Origin: Zygnema circumcarinatum
Taxonomy: Eukaryota; Streptophyta; Zygnematophyceae; Zygnematales; Zygnemataceae
Assembly (NCBI GenBank): GCA_037447605.1
Contig: CM074804.1
Coordinates: 7,546,835 to 7,610,834 of the forward strand
Length of the DNA stretch: 64,000 nt
Direction of reading: 5' to 3'
The translations under genes and the position numbers were made by a program. The notes beneath the pieces were generated by a model, which saw only the letters and a program-made list of their open reading frames with translations, searched no databases and had not been told where the DNA came from. This document shows positions 35,026 through 47,755 of the stretch, in pieces; position 1 is the first letter of the stretch, and every line of letters starts with the position of its first letter.

Positions 35026-38000
35026 ATGCAAAAGGGGCCGACGACGGGGGGATATGGAGGTATGTCACCAAATGATCGTGAAGGAAGTCGACGAGTTGTC
35101 ACGAGTGCTCAGAATGGACCGCTGCACAAGGCAGGGTCGCTGCAAAGTTTTCCAATGTCACCTCGTGCAACATCTGGACAGTCATCCAGCAACGAACGGA
35201 AATCAAGGCGAATGTTACTGGAATGGCGCTCCTGGAAGATTATGCTTATATTACTCTGGCATTTTACAGGCATCGTTCTTTCTTTCAGTGTATTTAATGC
35301 TTCCTGGAAAAAATTTCAGCAGCCAAGACAGGCACAGGTTTGCGTCCATCCCTTTCATGTCTTCCGAAACATTCTGCCCCCGTGCGCCACATCTCAATGT
35401 GAAAATATGCAGCTAATTTGTTAGTGCAATTCTCTACAACCCCCATCTGGACGCCTTAGGTTGGCACCAAGGAAACTGCGTTTTCCTATAGAATGCATTA
35501 ACGAAGTGTGGAATCATGTTGGACTAAATTTGCGTCAAGAGCCCTCAAGGATTTCATGCTGACGATTGCTCACGGTTTTCATGCTAGCAACCCTGACTTT
35601 TTGTACTTTTGCAAGTGGAATTTTTTTCTGCAAAAGCAATCATTGTGTCGCGTTGTATACTTGGACACATTCCAGGCCAACTTTATACTGTCATAATAGT
35701 TGCTCTCACAGAGATCAATTTTGTCGGATTCAATAACCTACATGCTGGAATAAAGGTTGCCTACGTAAACCGGAAGATCATTATTATCAGTAATTTTTCA
35801 AAATGTAGCTGCATCAATAGAGAATAACTAGACGCTTGTGCGCCTGAAAAATGAGTTTTCTGTTTTCATGACCTCTTCCAATACTCAGAATCTCGATCGT
35901 TACGTATGCAATCGTTGTGCCAGTTGTTTGATCATTTCCATTATTGTGGATCTTAATGCCATTTGTCAGAGCAAACGGTGTTTTAACCAGAAATAAATCA
36001 ACAGTAGATTGCATTTGAACGTTGTTTTCGTGATAACTGCTGAGATTGCAAAGCAGGTTACACGGTTTAAATAAGGGATCCAAAGAAAGACTTTGAGTCA
36101 GAAGTGCAAAGCTTGCTGGTGATTCTCGAATTATTCCAATGCTTCCGGCAAGTATGGCGTCAAATACTTGAGAGTCTTTCCTTTAGTCAATGAAGTAGAC
36201 ATCTTGTCGAATAGTTTCCCGATTTTTCGCATGTTTACTGAATGTATAACATGTAAAAATAGAGAGGAGACTGATTCTGTGTTCACTATGATATCAAGTC
36301 TGAGGAAGAAGCATCGTATTTAGGGAACAGGCGAAAAGCTGTAACCATGAACGGAATAACAAACTGTACACGCAGGGTCTCTCAGATGATTACATTATGC
36401 ACCCTTGATAGAGCACCTCCTCAGTAGAGAGGGCCACCTCCTTCATTTCAACTTTTTTCTGGTCACTTGCATGGGACGGGCGATGAACTGAAGCCCTAGA
36501 AAGTTGCTGCAATGATTCAGTGACACGCTTGTTTCCTTCTTTATCTGCTTTTCACATCAATGAATGATGATCTGACATGGTATTGATATCACGCTGATTT
36601 TAATTTGTTTGCTTTACCAGTTGATGATGATGTGCTCAGATCGGGGGCGAATAATCAATGGCATGTTTTTGTCGAACGCAAACCACGTTAAGTCAATCAA
36701 GGTAACTCCCCTCGACTGCTTGGGTTTTCTTTAGTTACGATGGAGAACGGCATCTTTAATCAAGTAATGAACGTGACGAAGTTGGTTTGGCATCTTGCTT
36801 ATTTTGGACGGTATCAAATCAATCAGAGAGAAAACATATTTCAGAGAAGCCACCTTACACATGCCAATTGCAAACAATCTCATGCCTGCCGGAGAGTCTC
36901 GGCAGTTTTGGTGCCCCACTATGATGATTCGGCAAGGACTGGATTGCAGGCATTTTTTGCAACTGTGAATAGGACAAACTATGAATATCCCCCGCTTCAG
37001 CCGCTCACATTCGGAGACAATCTACCAGTATGTGACGGCACATATATTCCTCGAATCGACCAGGTATGGTCGATCTAATGCTGTCGTCTTCATTGCGAAT
37101 GTTCAGGAAAGTTGGTTAAAATTCCGTATAGCACTGCAAAGCCTAGCCGGTTTTGTGGGTTTAACACGTCTATCCTTAACATGGGTTGGAGGAAATCGGG
37201 CTTCTTGACACATGTTGGAATTAGTGTGCGTCAATAAATCCGCACTGCTTAGTTTAAGCCAGATGTTAGTTGGAAACATTCTAATTTTAGGATGCTTCGC
37301 CAATGACAGAACGTAGTAGATGAGCATTTATTGGCGACGGCCTTTGCACGGCCATTGGTGGATCGAATCGCGTATTGCGTGAGAATACCTCACGCTTTTC
37401 GGAGCAAATTTGAGGAGTGCACTGGCCAGGAGATTATTGACTGGCATTCTCGAGTGCGTTTTCCATCATGCTACTTTTTTTTCTTTACAGTTATTTGGAG
37501 TGCGATGAATGCATACATTTCCAACAAATTTCGTTTGTAATAAGAGTAGTCAGAATTTTTGCTGGCAGATGCTTGCACCAACTTCATACAGCTGGCAAAC
37601 GTTTCTTGTTTTCGTACTCCTCGAGGGAGAAAGACTATACCCGAAGTCAATCTTAGCTGGATTGTTCAACCTTGTTGCAGGTACGACGATGTGATATGCG
37701 AGAGTATGTTGTAAAGACGCATTGTCCAAATGTGTCTTATCTGAACCAAATGGATGTCCTATCCATATCCGACTTTCACATACAGATGCTAGAAAGGGCT
37801 AAGGTAGCTGACGGAACAGGACCAACACTCTCTCCCCCGTTTCCTCTTGTTGCGATTGATGTGAGTTTTACTTCACCATCATTCCTCACCACAACGCAGC
37901 CTATCCTTTTGTACCGTAGGCCGTACCTCGTGCCATTTCTCCACGATAATGACATGAATGCCACTGATGACGGCGACCTCACGCAGACTGGACTGACTAA

Positions 38001-41000
38001 CTAAACTTTCATTTCTTTGTCGCAGAGAGTGGGCCTGGGTATGGCGTTTCCAATCAGACCTGCTGCTCTTGGGCCCAGTGCCACTGCTGATGAGAGGGCG
38101 GATGCGACGACTGGTTATCTAGTAGCGACTGTCGATTTCGAAACCTCAGTGGAAGAAGTGGTCAAGTGCGGCTTCTTCCCTGCATTGCGTGCACCTGCTG
38201 ATGGCGTCACTGATGACGAGTAAAATTGAACAAGGGCTTCTCAATTGTTTGTAGGTGAAGGTCAAGCGACTTTAATTCTGCTTGGCATTTGACTAAAGCT
38301 TTCCTTGTCGATGGGTTTCAGCAACTTACTCAAATGCTCAGACGATATGGAACGACTTGTTATGCGGCTGGATGATGTAACGGATCCAAATCAGCCAATC
38401 CCCTTATACGAGCCTGATGATGGAACAAGGATCGAACAGAAATATGTTCCTCCACCTGAACTTATTGCTTCACAAGAGTCAAATTTGAAAACAATAGCTT
38501 GGGCAAAGGTTGATAAAGATGTCCTTGATTCCCCCGAATGGTTTGTGTACAAACTGGACTTTGGTGATCCGGAGCGGGTGCACGAGTTGCGATGCCGCTA
38601 TGAATGGGAGATAATGTTCCCTCAAATGGCGGTCGTTCCTGCAGTGGGCACGCTGCTGATCTGGTGGCTTTTGTTACAGGTGAGCTTCTAGGAAGGATTT
38701 TAGGTTCCTTTATCTCAATCATAGCCTCTTGATAGACTACTGGTGGGTGGCCTTCTTTCACTCGCGAAGATCGGTTGTTTATGCAAAACTCAGCTTTTTT
38801 TCGTTTTCTCAGCCTAAATGTGAATCTAGAGGAAGGCTTCATTCACGTTAGGATGTTTGGCTGTAACGTGGCTGATGTTTTGCAAAAGGACTTAATTTTA
38901 AAAGTTTTATGCCTTTCCTCGGGGAATAGATCATTTGGGGTGCTATACAACGATTTGAGCATATGAAGAGGGACTTCATTCGAATGGCCACACTTAAGCA
39001 AGCAGCTGAGGCTGGGAATGTGGCAAAGTCGGCATTTTTAGCAACCATGACGCATGAGATCCGCACGCCAATGAATGGTATGCAATGTCACTCGGAATCT
39101 CGTTTTCGTATTATGGTTGAATAGTACGACGTGCTTGATTTGAAGTTGCTCTTTTGCTTCTCATCCGTCTGCTTTTGAGTAAATGAAGGCACTCCGGAAG
39201 GTACTCCGGCCCAAGCTATACATGCATCGATTTTCTTCAGTTACTAGTCGGTTGAAGGTCATTACTGCACGTTATTCTTATGCTGCTTACCGCGATTCTG
39301 CAGGAATGATGGGAATGATCAACCTCTTGCTTAAAACTGCTTTGGACCCCCTTCAGTTAGACTATGTGAAAACAGCTGAGGCCAGCGGAAAAGCGCTCGT
39401 TCATCTAATCAACGATGTGCTGGATTTTTCAAAGATTGAGTCTGGCAATCTTGAGATGGAGAGCATGTCTTTCAATATTCGCAGCCTCGTTGACGAGGTC
39501 CTCAGGTAAGTTTGGAGTCCAAATTTTGGACTGCGAACGCGGAAGGAGTCATGTTGATTGCAACCTTTCCTTCTGGCTTGGAGCTGACATTGCTAACACA
39601 AGACTCTATGCATTTTTAGGCAGATAACATCTGATGATTAAAGAACTTGACTGTAACCTGCTTGGCAACAATATGACATCCTGGGAGTCTTGAAGTCTGT
39701 TGAGCTTAGCATGTGCTTTGCAACCATGGGTGTTATGAAGCCATCCTGACGCAGTCCTGGCTGCAGTGTACTGCTCCCTCAGGTGGAGGAGAAGAGGGGA
39801 AAGTTAGAAGTGGCTGCACTCGTTCACGAGTCAGTGCCAATGACGCTCATTGGAGACCCCGTGCGCCTTTCCCAGGTAGGCCTGTCGTTGGTTGCCTCAA
39901 ATTCGAGTTGGGCAGATTTATCCCGAACGCGAACAAGGAGTGTAAAATGGACCCACTTAGAGAAAGAAGGCAAGAGGCCTTTAAGGGAAAATGTGTGCAT
40001 TTTCTGTTGATCTAGAGTAATCTGCCTGAGAAAACGTCCCATGTTGACTATCTTCGTGCCCAGGTGCTCGTTAACTTGGTTGGGAATGCCCTTAAGTTCA
40101 CGGAAACTGGACACGTCTTCATTACTGTGAGGCTGAACTATAAACCGGTCAAAGAGGGCTATAGGAAGACACCGAGATCACGTACTAGCTTCGAGAGTTT
40201 TTCATCTTCAAACCGCAGTACAACGCCTTCCCCTCCTCGGAGTCCGCTGAGGTCAGGCAACAGTTCAGACTCGCTCAATGAGCGTCCTGGCCCATTACCA
40301 TGGGTCGCTTGGGAAGAAGGGGAGTTTCAAACGCTGAGTGGTCGCGAGACAGTTGATAAAAGCTGCAGCTGGGAAAGCATTTTGAAAGCTTTGGAGGAGG
40401 ATGAGCGATACTTGGCGGAAAGAGCAGCCGTGGACACAGAAGGTTCGAAAGGGCTTGTACCCGTACGAAGACGAGTGAAACTAATCTTCCAGGTGGTTAC
40501 TCGGCTTACTGTTGTTGTGTGAAATTTACCTTGCTGTGAGGTGTGTTAATAGCTTGCCAACTTGTTCACTTGCACGGAGACAAACACATTTGTGACTATT
40601 TACTTACGAGTCACCGCGCTCAGCCAATTGCCTCTCCTTTGGAGTGAACCTTTCCTCCTGCATTGCCGGATTGTCAGGTGGAGGACACCGGGATGGGTAT
40701 CCCGTTGGCTTTGAGGGATCGCATATTTGAGCCATTTGCTAAGCTGGACAGGAGGAAGAAAGTCATCAAGAATTCAGGAACAGGAATCGGAATCTGTTTG
40801 TCCAAAAGGTACTACGTATGTGACGCTTGCATACTGACTTAGCGAATTTAGGAAACGCTGCAGCCCTTCGTGCTGATATCCAATGCAGCGCCTCACAGCT
40901 CGTCTGGGTGGAATTTGTATTATTCTCAATGCGAAGTTTTTTAGTGATAGTGTTCTTGAAATCGTAACTTATTGCAGACCATTTGGTTCCTGTGCTTGAA

Positions 41001-43466
41001 GGTTGATCAACCTCATGGATGGAAACATCGACTTTGTAAGCAAGGTAGGAGTGGGCACTACCTTCACGTTTGATCTGAAACTGGACTTATTGGAAAAGAC
41101 AAACAACAGCACTATGATGAGCCCTCGGCGCTGGGCATGGGAACCTGTTGGGCTGAGCAAACTACGAGAAAAACGGGCCTTGGTGGTGGATGGACGCCAA
41201 ATCAGGCAACAGGTATGTTTGAGCTTTAATTTTCTTCGATTGTTAGCTAATTTCTTTTCATTCAGTGCATTCCAAACTGTCCAATTCATTTACACCCCCT
41301 AGTTCATTGCTTGGTCCAGGTATTAGCGACCTACCTACGCCGCTTGGGAATAACAGTCGAACTTGCAGACAACATCTATAGCGCTGCGTTGGCCATTCAG
41401 GAATGTGCTCTCCAACGTCTGCAACCTAGTGAAGGGCATGGGGATCCATTTTCACTTATAACGGACAAGGAGTCACCAGATCAATCAAGTGATGGATGGG
41501 ATGTAGTGCTGGTGGATGCTGAACCGGGAGGACCCGACAGTGGTCTAGAACTGGGAAGATTGCTCCTCAAATCAAAGGAAGTGCAGCAGGCTTTGCAGAA
41601 AAACGTTTGTCTGCCAAAGCTAGTCCTTGTAACGTGGAGGTAGGTGATCACTTTTCTTTGACACATAAGTAGAGCTTTCTTCTATTTTTTCTGTTCTTTC
41701 TTCTGTTCTTTTGCTTCTGTTCTGTTTGTTTTTTCTTCTGTTTTTTTTTTGGTTGACTTTAGGTTCCTTACCTACTTGGAGCCAATAGGGGGTCAAGGCT
41801 CGATTGTTGGCAGTGATGGTTTAGCAGAGTTTGGCAAAGGCTCGCTTGCAAGAGATGGATGGCTAGAACTGCAGGTGTATAATCTACAAACAGAGTCCCT
41901 ATGGATAATTCTTGCAACTGTGGTAGAATTTCGACATGTGTGGTGGCAAGTCTCTTTCTGGGCTGCCTATGTAGTAGATCGATTCTGCTCGCATGCAGTA
42001 ACTTCCCCGAATTGTTGCCTGGAGACTTGTGACCTTTTGAGGAGTATTGTGAACATATTTTGGTGCAGTTTGGATGAGCAGCAAAGAACGGAGGCGGAGC
42101 AGTTGGGGTTTTCTGGATGGCTGTTGAAACCAGTACGCTCCTCGGTACTGATATCGTGTCTGCAACAAGTTTTTGGCCTCTCCACCAGAAAACAAGTAGC
42201 TGGCCAGGCACCACTTGTATCAAAGGAGCTGCAAATGCTTGCTGAAGTCCTGAAAGAGAAGAGAATCCTTGTGAGTGGAACTACCGTGTCTTTGCTTCCC
42301 CTTTGTTTAAGCAGACCCTGTAGGAGACTTGAAATTTCTGTGACCGACATGCAGAAAAACAGCTGTGGGTTTCGCGGAATATCACAGTATTCCAACTGTC
42401 AGATCGCATGTTCTCCCTTGTGCTAGGTGAATTATCTCCCTCAAAAAAAATAGGATGCTTGTATTAAGCTGCCGATGATGTCTAATTTGCGAGCTATGAA
42501 ACTCTTTAACTTTTGGCTGCCCGTTGTTGCAGGTTGTAGACGACAGCCCAGTAAACCGCAAGGTTGCATCAGCAACAATGTTGAAGTATGGCGCGGCGGC
42601 AGTAGTGTGTGTCAACGGCGGAGTGGAGGCAGTGCGGAAAATGCGCTCGCCTCATTCATTCGATTGCGTCCTTATGGATCTCCAAATGCCGGACATGGAC
42701 GGGTGCGTTCCCGATTATACTTTGAGTTAGCCTGCAGCATAGGGGTCATGGAATGGAATGCATTGCATTGCCATTGCAAGATATGCCACAAGTGCAGCCT
42801 GCACTTCATTAAACTGCGATTACCGGCAAGTCTAGAGCGTGAGATGCAATAACAGACTTAAGGACATCGAGCATAGACTTGGCTGTTTCCTTGCAATCTT
42901 TATGTCGTTAGATTTTTCTGGATTGCGTTGTCCTGGTTAAGAATATGTGTCTTGCTCGGGATAAAGTTGAGTCTGGGTTTTGGCGGCCGGCTGGGCGATT
43001 GTGAAGGTTTTCTTCAAGTCAACCACCTTTGAGCCTGGAAAGTGGCATTACTAGTGAGGAGCTAACAAACGAGCTGTCCATAGAAACTTGTACAAAAGGC
43101 CCACTGTCTAAACTATGTTCTGGCTAATGGCCACCTAATGGTTTGCTGTTACACAGGTTTGAAGCCACACGAAAGATTCGAAGTATGGAGAGAGAATACA
43201 ATGAGGCACACGGAACCTCCAACCACGTTCCAATATTGACGCTTACTGCAGAAGTGTTGAAGGGGTCCCGATTGGAGTCAGAGAGGGCGGGGATGGACGC
43301 CTTCATCACAAAGCCACTGGAAGAGGAAGCCCTCGTCGCCACCCTTTTGAGCGTTTTCAGCAAGAGGGGACAGGGCAAGGCCGTCACACCACAATTCGAC
43401 GCTCCTTCATCATCGAAGCAGGAAAATCCCTCTCTTCGGAATTGGCTAAGGAATGGCAGGATGTAG
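35026..43466 (+). CDS. CHASE-domain hybrid histidine kinase (cytokinin-receptor-like architecture)
   Basis: Seventeen exons in phase give about 1186 residues: 35026-35337, 36621-36701, 36950-37063, 37310-37453, 37681-37860, 38026-38165, 38322-38679, 38930-39077, 39304-39505, 39767-39875, 40064-40492, 40678-40808, 41002-41212, 41320-41639, 42069-42270, 42533-42702, 43157-43466. Domains: membrane segment about 70-90; extracytosolic CHASE region about 120-425 ([42 protein letters not shown]); second membrane segment ending at 443; HisKA with [11 protein letters not shown] (His485, codon 39053-39055); HATPase ([27 protein letters not shown]); a receiver-like domain without the acidic pair (VVDGRQ); and a true receiver ([22 protein letters not shown] with Asp1076, LTLTAE, ITKPLEE). 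This is the AHK2/3/4 arrangement. The CHASE core differs from known cytokinin receptors (TLSPPF where they have VLTSPF), so the ligand is uncertain. The upstream in-frame codons before 35026 lack an ATG. The sister gene lies head to head. Confidence 0.9.
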
Positions 43467-45832
43467 CACGCGAGCCAACAGGAAGTAGATCACTGGATCG
43501 AAGGTGTACAGGGGTGGTACAGGGGCTTGATAACGGAGTTTCAATGAAGGTGTGCGAGCGTGTCAGCTTGAGCGGGGTCCAACGTCAGCGCTGAACGAAT
43601 GTCGCATGAGATCATCCCATTGGAAATGAAAGGCTCAATGTTTAAAGGAGGGGGACATTAGAGTCCCATCCTGGCATTCTAAGCGGAGACATAATTGCAG
43701 GGAAACTCGCTTATTGATTCGTTGTGCTTGACTGGAACAGATCATGTAGTTCCATAGCGGCTGTGATGCCATCCGTTTAGAGGAGACTTGCGACTGTCCT
43801 CAATGACATGCTCTGATCTGATTCAAGATGGGGCCATGTTTTTTAGCACGAGAGGCCTAGGCTTGGGCAGACTCCTGCACTCAACTGCCTAGAGGACCTT
43901 CTTTTTGTACGACCCACTGGCTGTAGCTGCAGCTGTAGACGCCCGCCCAATACTTGGCCAACTTCGGCAGGCAGTTCATTTGAGAACCTCTGAACCATCC
44001 TCCGGCCACATGCCTCCTCCGCCAATTCAAACACGTTCTGACCCTTGCTTTGGGCTCTCCGTGTAGTTACTCAGATGCTTGCTGCTATGAGAAGAAGGGA
44101 TAGGAAGGACTGGAGACACTTTCATGGACTGAAGTTATTTCCTTTGATAAGGTGTATAGGATGCACAGATACGAAGCATCTTAGGAAGAAAATTTTCCAC
44201 TTCTCGTTTAGCCGGTCAAGTCAAGTGCCATTGTTTAGAAGTCATTGTGAGACGAACACTTCCGAGCTTTGCAGATTGGAAAGGTCATATTCCACAAAAA
44301 GATATTGATGCGTGACATTTTCCGAAATGAAGAAGAACTTTCGAATTGCGCTTTTGAATTACCTTTGAATAGCTTTTGATGTAGAGCGACCATCGAAAAA
44401 AATTGGACAAGGAGCAAAGTTGTGGCCGGATCGCGGACTAGTCTTTGACATCCAAATATATGCACTAAAGAGAGGAAATGACACAATTGAGAGGGAGAGG
44501 GAGGGGGAGGGACAGCGGGAAGAGACCCGGGGAGAGCGAGGGAGAGTGGGGGGACAGGGAGAGGGAGATAAAGAGAGGAGGGGAGGGGAGGGCAAGGGGA
44601 GAGGAGGGGAGGGAGGGGGAGAGGGGGGAAGAGGGGGGAAGAGGGGGGAAAGGTGGGGGGAAGGGGTTGGGGGAAGGGAAAGAGGGAGAAGGAGAGAGAG
44701 AAGGAAGGGGAGAGCTGTGACAGCAACTGCATCAACAACTCTGTAAAAGCAGAATGCAACTTTGCAGCGAAGCAATGACTTATTTCGACTATCATGTCAA
44801 GAAAGACAAGTTTGACACGTGTGGAGTAAACAGGCCCTCAGCCCCAATTTCTCATGTCTGAGCGAGGAGCGCAGCCAACGTTATTTCTACTAAACATATT
44901 TAGAATGCCCCGAGCTGTCTATGCTTGCAGCAACTGCCTCAATGAGGAAAGAATAGTTCCACTCCCAACTGCAAAGCAAGGAAGCAGTGAGAACAATGGA
45001 AACAGCAGTACCTCTCTCGTCATTTACGTCCAAACAATGAGAAATTCACTCAGTGTTCGACGCATTTCTAAGGCAGACAGGTCAGATCCCAGAGGAAGTT
45101 TACTCACAGTGGGCATACCACTGGCGTTCACCCTATCTCCTCGCAACAAAGCGAATGCAGAGAAGCTAAGGCTCCCCTGAATGTACACATCCATTGCGAG
45201 CTACAAAATAAAGACTGAAAGATCAAGGCCTGAAGAGAAGTCAAAGTCTGACTTTTGCATGTGAGACCATGTACCCGCAAACATCTTCAGTGCATGGATG
45301 CTTTGCTCAGGAGCTCGACCTGTGGGGTAAAGTAGACAGCCCAGGACTGTCTGACATTTTCAGAGGTGCAAAAAGCTACTATTTCCCAACAACATTCAGT
45401 CGCTGGAAGCAGGACAAGAAAGCCTTTAGGCATGGCTCTCAGTAAGCCATATATCAATAATTTTTTCTGTAGTATCTTAATCAAAACTCAGACATTAACA
45501 TTTGGCCTAAAAAGAAAAAGGCTTTTTGAAATTCGAGCACTAGTCTGAAAAGAGGGTGAACACAACAGGATTCAATCTTACAGGCCACTCTATTGACCAC
45601 TATTTCGTATCCAAGCCTGCACAAGTTCCTGTTCAACGAAACCATGACTTGCGTCAGAATCAAGTTCAAAGTATTCAAGAACCGGTAACTGCGAAATCCT
45701 CTCTCTCCTCCTTGACCTAATTTGCGTCATCAACCCTAATCTAAAACAAATATTCAGCTACAGGTCAACATCCTGCACATCCTCACACTTTCTTTCGATT
45801 CCCTTTCCAGAAAACCTCCTCACCTCACTGCC
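43467..45832. other. convergent spacer, no gene supported
   Basis: Between the histidine kinase (+) and NDUFB10 (-). Contains 3' untranslated DNA and the polypurine tract at 44488-44715. A 108-codon plus-strand frame at 44854-45180 has no recognisable feature and no splice context, so I do not call it. Confidence 0.5.
44488..44715 (+). repeat. polypurine tract (GGGGA/GGGGGGAA)n
   Basis: About 225 bases are almost all G and A on the plus strand, including three consecutive GAGGGGGGAA units around 44620-44650. Proteins read across it are Glu/Gly/Arg or Pro/Ser/Leu low complexity and are not genes. Confidence 0.85.
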
Positions 45833-46150
45833 CTAACTCTCCTCCTCCTCCTCCGCCTTCTTCTTCAACGTACTTCCCAAAATCCGCACATCTTTCCCCC
45901 AGCCAACCTCCTGAATAGCACCCAAGTACTGCTTCACAAGCTCCCTGCAGTTCTTGTAATGGTTCACTCCCTCCAGCTTGTAGCACTCCTTAAGCCGCGC
46001 CCGGATGATCTTGGCAGTCTCCATCTCCACGAGCTTCTCCCTCACCAGCCATTCGCGGTGCTCGAGCCGCGCCACAGCATCCGCGTATGGCCGCTCAGGG
46101 TCGTACTCAGGCGCCGCTTCATCGAATTTCGGCTTCCCCTTAAAAACCAT
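45833..46150 (-). CDS. NDUFB10: NADH dehydrogenase (ubiquinone) 1 beta subcomplex subunit 10 (PDSW)
   Basis: A single exon of 105 residues, the same size as the plant subunit. It is an accessory subunit of the membrane arm of mitochondrial complex I. Family hallmarks are visible: PEYDPERPYADAVARLEHRE near the N-terminus, then VREKLVEMETAKIIRARLKE, YKLEGVNHYKNCRELVKQYL with the conserved cysteines, and VGWGKDVRILG before an acidic C-terminal tail. The start at 46150 (MVFKGKPKF) is chosen because it matches the family N-terminus; a further 17 in-frame codons upstream (from 46201) are acidic and look like leader sequence. Upstream DNA to 46360 is probably promoter and 5' leader. No transit peptide is expected for this subunit. 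Confidence 0.9.
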   Translation of the reverse strand: MVFKGKPKFDEAAPEYDPERPYADAVARLEHREWLVREKLVEMETAKIIRARLKECYKLEGVNHYKNCRELVKQYLGAIQEVGWGKDVRILGSTLKKKAEEEEES

Positions 46151-46764
46151 GGCTGCCTCCTCTCCTTCCTCCCTCTCTGCCTCCTCTGGAAGCACGAGCA
46201 AGCGACGCGTGGCAGTCGGCGAGGGGCTGCAGCCTCTCTGCCCTCTCGACGCCCTTCAAAAATAAAATTTCCGTCTGAATGAAGCTCCGTTTGGCGGAGG
46301 AGGGGACCATTTTAGAAATTATTTTCCATTGGAACCGCCATCCTGATTTCGTAGCCATATTTGCCGATTCACTCTCTCTCTCAAATGCTTCTGACGGGCA
46401 ATCTAAATTTCCTTTCTTTTCTTAATTTTGTTTCTCTTTACTAAAAGTTTCTTCAAATTGCTTCATTGGTGATGAAATATGACCCAAAAACAGGCAGGCT
46501 GTGCCCCCAAAGCAGAAGGGAGAACCAAACCGGGTTTGAGCCTCACAGTTTAAAAAACCAAAAACATTTCATGAAATTCAGTGCCAACAATCCTCACACA
46601 ACCAACTGCTTGCATTCGACATTTCTCGCTTTAGAAAAAAGGAAAGCAAAAGGCTTCCTCCCAACAAATGCCCATCATTAAGCCCTAACTCAACCTCCCA
46701 ACATCTCCCTCCGTTCTCTGCCCACTCTCTCCTCTCTTCGCCTTCATCAAACCCCATAACCTAA

Positions 46765-47755
46765 CTACTCCCTATTGCTCGGCGGACCTTTCCCCTGCCC
46801 CCCCCCTGCTTTAGAAGAGTCTCCTTGCAGCAGCTGCTCCCCTGCAGCCCCCTCCGCGAGCCCTTCTTGGTATCCCACCACAAACTCCTTCACAGCATCC
46901 CTATAAGCTGCAGCTCTCGCCAAAAAGATTCGCTGCAGAACAGGGCGCATGCCCTTTGCTCCCGTCCTTGCAGCCACAGCTGCCATAAACACAAGAGTTT
47001 CCTTTAAGAGAACAGTTCCTTTCCTTTCATCCAACAATGCAATGATGTTCATGATTTTGCTTGAAGGGCTTCAAAGGGCAAGGTGATTGATAGACCCCCC
47101 TGTTCATGCTTGCAAATCTCTTAAGAAAACTAAGCAAGCCCACCGTTTTGCAACCCTAATTTACAGAAGCAGAAACACAGGAGCAGGCTGCCGGCACTCC
47201 CATATGGCTCTCCTTCCTCCTCACCTAAATCCTCTAGCAGTGAGGGTTCAGCCTCCCTTCGCTCCCTTTTGTGGCCAGTCTCGCCCTTTGCTTCCTCTGC
47301 CTGCGGAAAGCGAGGGTCTTGAATGGGGCCCCTCCAGCTGGCCACATAGTCCCGCCCTGCTCTTCGAAACACCTGAGCGATACAGAAAGGGTTTCAGATT
47401 TCATTTGAAATTCAAAGTTTCAATAGTTGTTAATGCTTGTTATGACTCCCTCCCTCCCTTTCCTGGCATCGCTACAGGATAGAGGTTCTCATGCAGAGAT
47501 GATAACATTCAAGCTGCTTTACAGTGGGGTCTAAAGGACATTATTAACATCCAATACTGGCAGGGGGAAATAGGTCTAAAACTCCAGCTAAACCCTAAAC
47601 ATGACCTTTATCAAAAAGATCAGTGAAACGAGCAAGAAAAAAGAGGTGGGAGCCAAACCTCCACATGATCTTGGAAGGTGAGTTTCCTCCTCTTGGTCGC
47701 CAGCGAGGGGGGGTCCGGCAGGGAGGAGGGCCATGCAATTTCCCGAAAGTCGTGC
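46765..47755 (-). CDS. unassigned multi-exon gene
   Basis: Three coding segments on the minus strand look real. 47659-47755 reads HDFREIAWPSSLPDPPSLAT then KRRKLTFQDHVE. 47225-47372 continues in phase with VFRRAGRDYVASWRGPIQDP and an acidic stretch. 46765 to about 47060 encodes NIIALLDERKGTVLLKETLV, FMAAVAARTGAKGMRPVLQR and a C-terminal tail ending in GPPSNRE. The first two segments join with canonical acceptors and phase; the junction between the second and third is not resolved, because the visible donor (GTGAGG) is phase 1 and the only acceptors near 47060 need phase 2. A further upstream exon near 48005-48100 (basic, Glu-rich helix) is possible. The even hydrophobic pattern suggests a helical protein, perhaps mitochondrial. 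I do not recognise the family, and no function is proposed. Confidence 0.55.

Noticed and set aside
44854-45180. 108-codon plus-strand frame
   Set aside because: No recognisable domain, no promoter or splice context; lies in a convergent spacer.
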